Source: Hygrocybe punicea
Lineage: Eukaryota; Basidiomycota; Agaricomycetes; Agaricales; Hygrophoraceae
Direction: 5' to 3'
Length of the DNA stretch: 64,000 nt
Assembly: GCA_963556145.1 (NCBI GenBank)
Contig: OY744465.1
Coordinates: forward strand, 4,526,001 to 4,590,000
Shown here: one piece after another, positions 11,335-19,977 of the stretch
How positions within the stretch are numbered: position 1 is the stretch's first letter
How the letters are laid out: each line of letters opens with the position of its first letter
The notes under the pieces: model-generated
Told to the model about the DNA's origin: nothing
Database searches by the model: none
What the model saw: the letters and a program-made list of their open reading frames with translations, nothing else
Program-made: the position numbers and the translations under genes

Positions 11335-11668
11335 CCCAATTGCAGATATAGTTGCAAAAGGTAGGTACACATAGCGCAGTTGCTTGCTGGGGGGGTAGGT
11401 TAACCCAAAAGACAGCTCTTGCAGGAGAAATGTGGTGTGGTAGGTTGACCCAGGTACAGCTCTTGCTGTTCAAGGGCAGCTGGGTGGGTCAACTTGGTGT
11501 CAGCTCTGCCATGGGGTAGGTTAACCTGGGGCAGCTATTCCAGGATGGTTGGGTTGACCCAGGCCCAGCTGTTTAAGCAATGTGGGTTGACCTGACTTCA
11601 GCTATTGCTGCAGCACTGGGTTGACCCTCAACCAGGTCTTGCTGCAGGCTAGGGTTGACCTGGGTCCA
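11335..11668. repeat. Degenerate tandem repeat at the 3' side of a LINE remnant
   Basis: About eight diverged copies of a 33-45 bp unit with the core GGGTTGACCTGGG followed by CAGCTCTTGC. They occupy the place where the rest of ORF1 and the RT of a LINE would be expected on the minus strand. Confidence 0.65.
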
Positions 11669-12950
11669 TTGATGGCATTGAAGGCAATGTATGGGTTCTT
11701 TCTTGCATTTGGTAGCGTTAATCCTTTTGTGGCAGATGTCGAAACTGTTCGCTAAGATTTTGTTGGCCGTATCGGGAGAGTCGAAGGCGAATATGGCGTG
11801 GCCACAAGTTTGGTTGGGTGTGCGACGGTCCTTCGGTTTGATCCAATTTGCATGTTGTATGGAGTTATTCAGTAGGCTGTTTGATTCCTCAATTTCCCTG
11901 AGGTGTTCGGGTGATTCTGGGTCAAAAGTTAATGGGACGAAGTAAGCTATTGTTGTATAGGTACGATGTTTAATCGAGGCACCATGTCTAAAGTTGGTGA
12001 GAAAGGTGGTGAGATGCTGATCGTTGCGTAGCCATTGTGCGGTATCGTTTGAGTTAGCCTCCAGTAGTATTCCTCCATTACGTAGCCTAGTGATGCCTAG
12101 GAATTTGGACGCTGGTGGGGGGGCTGTGGTTTGGAGAGCTACATTAGCTTTCTCTGTTAGTTTTGCTAGGCTAACGTCTAGCGCCTTTTTTGTTTCTGGT
12201 GAATCTTCGACGTCGAGGAGGAATTGACGGGCTTGTAATTGTTCTTTGGCTGTTATGTGCAGGTCCTTTTGAGCATGGGTGGGATGTGAGTTCTGAGATA
12301 AGACCGCATCTTTGTACGAGGTGGTGGTGGTTTCAAGGGTGGTTGAGGTTTTGGTGAGATGCGTGATCGCTTGTTGAAGTTGGGCTTTGGTGTCCGTGAG
12401 GCTGGATTCGATGTGTTTCGTGATTTCTCCCGAGATGGATTCCAAGATGGGCTCCATTGCACATCTGAGGGAGTCGTGGAAATCTCTGGTCTGTGTGACA
12501 GTGTCCACCAAAGTGTTAGTCCTCGTGTTAAATTCTATGAAGTTCAATAGAATAGCTACCGATCAGATAGCTCTGGCAGTGGTGAGTGTAATGGGGCAGC
12601 TATCCATATTGGTGATTTGTATGAGTATGTCCGAGAGGGTGGGGATATCGAGGTTCTGTTCATGGGAGAGAAGCAAGTTGGTGGTGAGGAAGTTAATGGC
12701 TTGTTGTTCCGATTCTGGTTCTGGTTCGGTTTGCGGGGGTTCATTACTACTAGAGTTGTGTTCTCAAGTAGCGGCAGATCACAAGGCTCTTGTTTCTGGG
12801 GTGGAGGTGATCACTGTCTGTGGTTGCTTACCACGTTTGTTTTTGGATGTGCCTTTGTTGATCGCCCATTGTCGAAGGCTCATATTTCTTACTTATCAGT
12901 CTTATATGGTGTGGATTGTATGGCTAGTAGGTGATATGAGAGAGCACCTG
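11640..12950 (-). pseudogene. Non-LTR retrotransposon (LINE) ORF1 remnant
   Basis: The minus-strand frame 12547-11573 gives an ORF1/gag-like protein of a fungal LINE: a coiled-coil-prone start, then FLGITRLRNGGILLEANS, YFVPLTFDPESPEHLREIEE, the segment KDRRTPNQTCGHAIFAFDSP, and the first half of a CCHC knuckle (KCKKEPIHCLQCHQW). More N-terminal sequence lies in another frame at 12744-12556. The frame ends just after the first Cys pair, and neither an endonuclease nor an RT follows, so the 3' half is gone and the tandem repeat stands in its place. This is a dead fragment lying between Copia copy 1 and TRIM 3. Confidence 0.65.
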
Positions 12951-13254
12951 AACTTATGCAGAGAACTCTTTTGGGGTCCCGGCCAGGGTGCCATGCGGTA
13001 TGAGTTCAAGGACCTCCTCATCATTATTTGTCTAGTTCTACACAGTGGCTTACATTTTACATTACATTTCTTCATTTACTACTATCCCCGACACTGATTA
13101 TCCACAGTCACTTCTATGCTGACACCCCTAGGTTAGGACTGAAGCCACCCCGAACCTGCATCTCCAGCGGCGGGTGCTGCTCCACGGTCGAGCACCTGTA
13201 CATAGATCTAAAAAATCACGTTTATATAGACTAAGTTGGGATACAAAAACGGAG
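12951..13254. other. Unassigned stretch
   Basis: Stops in all frames. This may be the 5' untranslated part of the LINE. No repeat ends were recognised. Confidence 0.35.
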
Positions 13255-13412
13255 GCTGATGGTAGTGCTTGGGGGGGTGGTATATCATGTGGAGGGGCGC
13301 CAGGGAGCATTTGCGACACATTTTTGGGTATCGTTGGGGTATGGGGCGTCTGTGGGGCCATGCGCGGCACATTTTGGGGTGTGTAGGGGGCCTGGGGCAT
13401 CTCTGTTCATGT

Positions 13413-14306
13413 TCACGATGCATTCTGGGGCATCTGCAGGGTACCTGGTGTCCATGAGGCCATTCGTGACATGTCTCGGGGCGCATAATTGGTATGGGGC
13501 ATCTGCGTTTGTGTTCGCATGTCATTTTGGGGCATGGTTGACGCGTTCTGGGGTGTCCCTGGTGGTGCAGACGAAGGCGGCAGCGTTTGGGCTGGTATCG
13601 ACGCATTGGATGGCTGCATTGGGTCTTGGGGCCATGGTCTGGCCAGTATTGATGCATCAGGGGTCGACATTGGGACGTGGGGTGTTTCTCGATGCGTGGG
13701 GGCTGGTGACGATGTGGTGGCAGCAGCAGGGCTGGACTGGGGCTCGTTTGTGTATGCAGTTGCTTGCATTGGCTGTCCTTTGGTCAACGGTGATGGGGCT
13801 GGACGATGGGACTGTGAGTGGGGCGTTCTGGGTATCCCTGTTGCGTTTTGGGGTGCCATTGGTTGCATACGTGGCAGTGGCGGCGTTTGGGCATGTAGTG
13901 ACGTGGCGGTTGTGTTGGACAATGGGGGCATGTTGGATGTGCATGCAGACGGTGTTGGGGCTTGAGACGTGGCAGACGGGGGTGCCATGGATGTTGCGGG
14001 GACTTGGGAGGCAGTTGGTAGCTTGGGGGACGTGAATGGTTTTGCACCCATTGTTGGCCGCATGTTTTCTGCCTGTGGTGAGTCCTGGGCTGTTGTCTCA
14101 AGGTGTGTACCTTCTGTTGTACAATGGAGTACTTGATGGGCCGTCTTTTCTTTCTGTTGCATCTTTTCCTTCATCTTTTTCTCCATGTTTTTCTCTTTCT
14201 CCTCGTGTTCTGCTGCTAACTGTGTTTGTAGCTCAAGAATTCATGCGTCATGTTCCACGTGGAGCTCCTTTTTGGTCTTCTTTGATCTTTGTGTTTTTGG
14301 TGCCAT
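13413..14306 (-). pseudogene. Coiled-coil / low-complexity ORF inside TRIM 3
   Basis: The minus-strand frame begins at ATG 14306 with a basic start (MAPKTQRSKKTKKELHVEHD) and continues as a charged coiled coil (AAEHEEKEKNMEKKMKEKMQ). It then becomes a long Pro/Thr/Ala/Met/Gln-rich tail to about 13413. The only early stop is TGA at 14241-14239, where CGA to TGA would fit. It occupies the gag position next to the primer-binding site but has no gag motif. Function is unknown, and it may be a TRIM-encoded protein or chance low complexity. Confidence 0.35.
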
Positions 14307-14594
14307 AACATAGGTCCATAGTTTTGTAAGTTGTATAAACAATCAGTAGTCAGGCGCGTGAAAAATCTGAATCAAATTCTGAAAGTGGACAGAAGATAAG
14401 AAGTGAAAGATGACAAATATAAATGAGGTGGGCAAGGGGAATGGTGTTGATTCGGGTGTGTTTTCATGCTTCGTTTGCGCATCCTGTTGATTTCCTGGTT
14501 TGCAAAGTTCCTTCAGCATTCAAAATTGCTTGTTTTGATCTTTTCGAGATCTGGTCCAATGGAAGCATGGCTCGAATCACTCTCATCACCACAT

Positions 14595-14746
14595 TGGAGA
14601 GGGAATCTCCAGACCTCTCAGGGGAAGACTCAGGGGGAGTCGCAGCGGGGAGGGGAAAGCAAGGGAAAACCCTGGAATGTATGACTAAGCTACTAACAGG
14701 AAAGGGAAAGACTATCTAAGGGTCCTCGGGGTCCTAGGGGCTCACA
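14595..14746 (-). repeat. 5' LTR of TRIM-like element 3
   Basis: About 152 bp with TG/CA ends on the minus strand. It was identified from its position next to the primer-binding site and from the return of Copia RT sequence (TFASVM then RFETLRMLQQ) immediately to its right. Confidence 0.5.
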
Positions 14747-17641
14747 GCACCTGCTGCAACATCCGTAATGTCTCAAATCACATCACAGAAGCAAATGTTC
14801 TGGTTTTGCTAAAATCCACTCTGGGCTTCTGTGAAAACCCCTGGGCTACTAATTGGGCCTTGTGCCTAGCAATTGCACCCATCTTGTCACATTTCCGGTG
14901 GAAAACCCATTTGCTTCCAATGGCTTCCTGCCCCTCTGGTAAGTCTATGAGTTTCCAAACACCCATTTCTTTAGCTGATCAAATTCCTACCTTCCAGTTC
15001 TCCAAATCTATGGCTTCCCTGGCCTCCTTTAAATTTCATGGGTCCTTGTTGGTGAGACTGCTGTCCTGCTGCATTGCACTCAAGAATGTATATGCAATGG
15101 TTGTTTCCATGCTAACTTTTTTTTCGCCGTGAATGATTCCATTGGTCTTTGTACATCAAGCGGTTCACATATCTCACGTTGTGTTGGTTGTGCATGTGGG
15201 TTGTTTAGCTGTTTATAATTGCAGTTGACTCCTTGTGTTGCTCTCAGTGGGTATGTTATCTCATTTTCCAGTCTGTGAATGGCCCTTTCTGGTGTTGGAT
15301 TTGGTGCCTTCATAGCAGGTTCCGGTGATTCTGTTGTGGGTTCTGGTGGTTCCAGAGTTTGCAAGTTGTTGGATTCACTCAGCTCCCCCTCAAATTGCAA
15401 ACCCAGTAAGTCAGATACAATCCAGACTTCCTGCAATGCCCCATCCTCATGAAATGCAACATTCTGCGATGTTTTAACAGTCCATGTTGTGGCATCATAG
15501 TATCGGATAGCCTTCTGTGACTCCACAAATCCTATGAACTTCATCTTAGCTGATCACGGTGCCAGCTTTGATCTCTTTCCACCTTGATAAAAGACCCAAA
15601 TAATGCATCCAAAGTGCTGGAAATGCAATACATCTGGCTTCTTGCCAGTCCAGGCTTCATATGGAGTCATTCTATCTAGAGCCTTGGTGGGGGATCAGTT
15701 TCGAATGTATGCTGCATGTGCAACAGCTTCCAGCCAAAGGAATGTGGGCAGGTTTTAAGCAATCAACATCATGCAGGCTAACTCCAGTAACATGCAATTA
15801 AATCTTTCCACCATTCCATGTTGCGAGGGTGAGTAAGGGGCCATTGTTTTGATGACAATTCCCTTCTCTGCTGCCCATCTCTCAACTTCCTTGTTGACGA
15901 GTTCCTTTCCATTATTGAACCACAAATATTTAGGATTTCAATCGAACTTCTTCTCAATTGTGTTTATGTAAGCCTTGATGTGTTCCATCGCCTGGCTTTT
16001 CTGTTTCATGAATAAAGGTGTTATGGTGCATACTGATTCGTCTGTGAATGAGATATAGTATCTCAATCCTCCAATAGACTCTATGCATGCTGCCCAGACA
16101 TCGCTCAAAGTCTGCTCTCCAGTGACTTTTGATTCTCCATTGGCCTCTTTGGGAAATGGCTGGATGGCTTGCTTCACCTGAATGCAAGCTTCACAGGTTT
16201 GGGAAGGGATACTTCCTTCATCAATTTCCAGTCCTGTTACTAACCCCTTTCTCTGTAGTGTCTCGAGTCCGTTCATTCTGATGTGTCCATATAGGTGGTG
16301 CCATTCGTCCCAAGACATTTTCTTTGGCATGGCTACATTTGCCTTCTCTGGTGTGCGGGGTTGCGCTTGGGCATTTAAATGGCATAATTGTCCATCTTTC
16401 TGGCCTGTTCTGACAAGTTTATTCTCCTTTGTGTATAGCCTGCATATTCCATTATGGAAACTAACCCATCCACCACTCTCATCGAATTGGCTCAGTGATA
16501 ATAGTGATTTCTGTGACTCTGGTACATGTAGTATGTCTCATAGCTGATGCTGTACATCCTTTCCATCCACTGTGAAGTGTAAAATTATGGTTTCACAGCC
16601 AAGAGCTCAATTTGCTACCTTTCTTAGTCCTTGAACGGTAGCTTCGTCCAGAGTTTTGTATGTGATGAATGTGTTACGTGAATTGCTAATATGACTTGTC
16701 GTTCCAGAATCCAGTAACCAATCATAGTTTGAAATGTTGTCTGTATTCACTGTGTATTCCATATTATCGACATTGTCCACAGCTTGATTCGATCAGTTCC
16801 AGTGGTTTCCACCCTTTCCAGCACCCTTTCCTTTCCCTTTCAGCCCTTGCCCTTCCTTTCTGTCACCTTTAGACCAGCAGTCCTTTGCCATATGCTCCTT
16901 CTTGTGGCAGTTGAAGCATTCCATCTTGGAATTGGCTGCCTTCTGCTTTCTGTTACCCTTTCCATCATGCTTTCTGGTGAACCTCCTGTGCATAGTGACA
17001 TTGTTAGGATCTCCACTGTGCTCATGGTGCCTGTGGTCTTCCTCTAATAGGATTGCAACTAGTTCGTGTGATGTCAGTGACATTCCATCCTTCTTTGAGC
17101 CTAAGTATGCCAATGTATACAAGTCCCAACTTTCCAGTAAGGAGGATACAAGTATCATTGTGAAATCTTTGTCAGAAACGAGGCTTCCCATCAAGTGGAG
17201 TTCCTCCTGCAGTTTCTGGAGTTTTGATATGTGCTCAATTAGGTTGAATCCTTCTTCAGCAATTGACCAGTATAGTGCATGTCACGTCACTAATATTCTA
17301 AACTTCCCTCTGGATTCCTTTACCAAGGTTAGCTGTTTCCACATCTCACTCGCCATGTGTGTGCCAATGATATGTATCATTTCTGTGTTGCCAATCATGA
17401 GCTCAATCCATGTCCTCATCTTGGCATCTCCGTCATGCCATTTCTTCATCACCCTGGATTCCACTGGTGTTGGATGAGAAGTGTCCACCAGGATAGGGGC
17501 TTTCAACTCCACATCAATGTATGTTTCTAACTCAAGATCCCAAAGCATGGCTAACATCCATCTCTTCCATGGCATCCAATTGTTCCCCTTCAATAACTCA
17601 ATCCGGTAGGATCCCATTGTGTGCGTGACTTCATCTGTCAT
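14747..17641 (-). pseudogene. Copia retrotransposon gag-pol, copy 2
   Basis: The minus-strand reading order is as follows. Gag is at 17641-16790 (MGSYRIELLKGNNWMPWKRW, then the knuckle CFNCHKKEHMAKDC with Gly replaced by Glu). The protease and pre-integrase region follows (WDEWHHLYGHIRMNGLETLQ at about 16310). The integrase is at 16200-15550 (YYISFTDESVCTITPLFMKQ, then APYSPSQHGMVERFN). A Copia linker is at 15544-15080. The start of RT is at 14966-14778 (WKLIDLPEGQEAIGSKWVFH, HKAQLVAQGFSQKP). Several frameshifts and stops are present. The RT is cut by TRIM 3, and no downstream RT or RNase H was found. It is closely related to copy 1 but less GC-rich. Confidence 0.8.
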
Positions 17642-17710
17642 AGTCAGCTAGTATTTGAGGTGGTAATGCAATGTTCGGAGGTGCATGATTGTGTTTCTGT
17701 TACAGCCATC

Positions 17711-17727
17711 CAGGGCTCATAACCTAT
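17711..17727 (-). other. Copia primer-binding site matching the initiator tRNA-Met anticodon arm
   Basis: Directly next to the 5' LTR the minus strand reads ATAGGTTATGAGCCCT. Its complement AGGGCTCATAACCT contains the CAT anticodon in the conserved initiator tRNA-Met anticodon arm, and it is not the 3' CCA end of a tRNA. Drosophila copia is known to prime with such a half-tRNA. Confidence 0.6.
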
Positions 17728-17987
17728 TGGTATATGTGGTGCAGTGGTTGTTGACTGCTAAGATATTTTATGTGGAATTGAATTATAATTGCCTCTCTCT
17801 GAGAGGGTTTTTATACTACTTGCTAAATCAGATTTAGCAAGTAGTAAATCTACTAGAAGTTTCTTGTGTTAAGTAGAATAACTGCTGCACACTTGCATTA
17901 TTCATTGGACAGGCGTGATTGAGTTCCAGGTTCATGTGATGCAGATTACCAATCCATTCCACGACTATTTGGCCATTATTCCCAACA
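17728..17987 (-). repeat. 5' LTR of Copia copy 2
   Basis: About 260 bp on the minus strand from TGTTGGGAATAATGGCC to TATACCA. It has a plausible TATA box (GTATAAAAACCC) near 17810 in its middle. The partner 3' LTR was not found. Confidence 0.65.
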
Positions 17988-18198
17988 CAGATATAAACAT
18001 CTGTTTATCATATAGTTCTCTAAAGCTCTCTAAAAGCCTATGTCATAAATCTAATATGAAGCATGTTCTGTTGTTACTTGGCAAAATTCTTTAAGTCTTT
18101 TCTTTGGCATTGTTTGTTACTTATCGGAGTGGCAAAATTCCATATTTACTTTGGTCTTGTTTGTCTACAGTTCAACTTCCTCCACTATCTTGACATTG
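17988..18198. other. Unassigned stretch between Copia LTR and Gypsy element
   Basis: AT-rich, stops in all frames. It continues on the other side of the Gypsy element at 25235. Confidence 0.4.
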
Positions 18199-18203
18199 GT
18201 TTT

Positions 18204-18758
18204 TGTCATATCCCATGCAGCTCCGCCGGATTCCGACGAACTCCGCTCCGGACTTTTCCGCCGACTTATCTTATCTTATCTTATCTTATCTTCTCGCGTA
18301 CGTTATTGTTCTTCTCTTGTTAATTACTATTCTTCCCCATCTCCGTTTACTCCGACCTCCTTTTCTCTTCCTCCCCTTTGTTTACTTGTCACCGTACATA
18401 GCAACCTTTTATCCCTTTTATTTTCTTCCGAACTCCGGTCCTCTTTCCGGAGTTCATATTGTCTTCACGTCTCCAAGGACATGACAATTAGTCTACCAAG
18501 TATATAACTAGAACTACAATGTTCTGTAACTCCGTTCAGAAAATCAACTTGAGTTCCTTATTTCTTACCCACTCTCAAACTTAAGGCTTTCCCTTAAGCT
18601 CATTAGTTATCTTAATACTTAGTCCGGAACTCCGGACTAACTCCGCTCCGTCCACGTCTTCTCAATACGACTTAAGGAAGTAGTGAACCTACTTCAAGAG
18701 TTGACGTCTCCGCTCCTCCGAAGAACTCCGATCCTTCCGGAGTTGCACGCCTCTAACA
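18204..18758 (+). repeat. 5' LTR of chromovirus
   Basis: Runs from TGTCATATCC to CCTCTAACA, 555 bp. It contains a run of the pentamer TTATC at about 18268-18292 and many ACTCCGG/CCGGAGT inverted motifs. Confidence 0.95.
18501..18544 (+). promoter_or_regulatory. LTR promoter: TATA box and inferred transcript start
   Basis: TATATAACTA at 18501-18510 lies 33 bases before GTTCAGAAAAT (18534-18544). Those 11 bases are exactly complementary to the sequence just inside the LTR. In Tf1-type self-priming the primer is the 5' end of the transcript, so complementarity and TATA spacing both point to a start at about 18534. The same signals are in the 3' LTR at 24972-25015. Confidence 0.6.
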
Positions 18759-18760
18759 GT

Positions 18761-18771
18761 ATTTTCTGAAC
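18761..18771 (+). other. Self-priming primer-binding site
   Basis: ATTTTCTGAAC lies two bases inside the 5' LTR and pairs perfectly over 11 bases with GTTCAGAAAAT at 18534-18544. There is no TGG and no evident tRNA match. This is the arrangement known from Tf1 and its relatives. Confidence 0.65.
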
Positions 18772-18804
18772 AACTCTTGAGTCGTATTCCCTTTACATTT
18801 GATC

Positions 18805-19977
18805 ATGTCTTTCCAAGGCTTCTCCCAACGAAGAACCCCCACACGTTATCGACTTACACGACCGGCAAACACCTCATCCCAACGCCCAACGATAACCCCG
18901 GTCTCTCCGTTAGAAGAAACTCACACTCCGAGACACGAACCGTTTCCGCGCCCAGTCTTCGAAGAGAACAATCCTCTCGGACCGGGCAATCCTAATCGCG
19001 ATGATACCAACCTTGCTGAGGCCATCGCTCTTCTAGCCACTACTCTCCGAAACAAAGGAGACGACAAGCAACGCACCAAAGTCCGAGAACCGGACACGTT
19101 TGACGCCTCCGATCCGACAAAACTCCGCCCTTTCCTGGTTCAGTGTCAACTGAACTTCAATGATCGACCAACCGCTTTCCAAACGGACGGCGCCAAAGTC
19201 AACTTCGCCCTCTCCTACCTCAAAGGGATCGCACTTGCGTGGTTCGAGCCTTACCTTTTGGAGAACCCAGATATCGATACCTATCCGCCGGACTTCATGT
19301 CCGATTACGGAGATTTCTGCACGGAGTTGCAGAATAATTTCGGACCTCTGGACCCTAAAGGTAGCGCCGAGAGCGAGTTGGAAAACCTTGTAATGAAGGA
19401 TAACCAACGAATTGCGAAGTATATCGTCAACTTCAATCGTCTCGCTACGCAGACTGGCTGGGACATCGGTGCCTTACGGCATTCTTTTTACCGAGGACTT
19501 CCGGATCGCCTCAAAGATCAACTTGCCCAATCCGAGAAACCAAAGAACCTCTACGAGCTGAAGGATAAGGCTCAACTCCTTGACGCCCGGTATTGGGAAC
19601 GGAAATCGGAGATTTCCCGTGCTTCGGGATCCTCTTCTGCTAAAGCCTCTACTTCCGAGGCCAAGTCTTCAACCGAAAAAGCTTCTGAGAAGAAGTCCCC
19701 TGCCAAAACTACCAACTCCGGTAGTACCTCCTCCACCACTCCGAAAACCCCTCCTGTCTACGCCGATAAGCTAGGCAAGGATGGTAAACTCAAGCCCGCG
19801 GAACGTCAACGCCGCATCGACAATAAACTCTGCATTATATGCGGAGGAGCCGGACACATGGCCAAGGATTGCACCAAGGCCAAATATTCGTCCACTCGCG
19901 TTGCCGCCCGCGCCGCCTCCACTTCCTCCGCACCTCCGGTCTCTAGTTCCGATTCTCTAGAGGAGCCGGAAAAATAG
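18805..19977 (+). CDS. Gag polyprotein of chromovirus
   Basis: A protein of 390 residues starting at ATG 18805, 46 bases after the LTR. The central retrotransposon-gag domain (RPFLVQCQLNFNDRP, YLKGIALAWFEPYLL, FGPLDPKGSAESELENLVMK) is followed by a Ser/Lys-rich linker. A perfect CCHC zinc knuckle, CIICGGAGHMAKDC, lies near residue 350. It forms the virus-like particle and binds the element RNA. It ends at TAG 19975, overlapping the open pol frame by 31 bases. Confidence 0.93.
   Translation: MSFQGFSQRRTPTRYRLTRPANTSSQRPTITPVSPLEETHTPRHEPFPRPVFEENNPLGPGNPNRDDTNLAEAIALLATTLRNKGDDKQRTKVREPDTFDASDPTKLRPFLVQCQLNFNDRPTAFQTDGAKVNFALSYLKGIALAWFEPYLLENPDIDTYPPDFMSDYGDFCTELQNNFGPLDPKGSAESELENLVMKDNQRIAKYIVNFNRLATQTGWDIGALRHSFYRGLPDRLKDQLAQSEKPKNLYELKDKAQLLDARYWERKSEISRASGSSSAKASTSEAKSSTEKASEKKSPAKTTNSGSTSSTTPKTPPVYADKLGKDGKLKPAERQRRIDNKLCIICGGAGHMAKDCTKAKYSSTRVAARAASTSSAPPVSSSDSLEEPEK
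19944..19977 (+). other. Gag-Pol overlap and probable -1 frameshift site
   Basis: The pol frame is -1 relative to gag, is closed by TAG at 19944-19946, and is open from 19947. Gag stops at 19975-19977. The only run suited to slippage is GGAAAAATAG at 19968-19977, just before the gag stop. No ATG exists at the start of pol, so Gag-Pol fusion by frameshifting is the simplest reading. Confidence 0.5.

Larger units (their letters stand above)
13255..14746 (-). mobile_element. TRIM-like element 3, left LTR not found
   Basis: A 5' LTR at 14595-14746 (minus strand, TGTGAG to TCTCCA) is followed after three bases by the same tRNA-derived primer-binding site as TRIM 1 and 2. The interior is again strongly G-rich on the plus strand. 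No copy of the LTR was seen on the left side, so the element is truncated or its left LTR is deleted. It interrupts the RT region of Copia copy 2 on its right. The left limit given is only where the G-rich interior begins. Confidence 0.55.
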
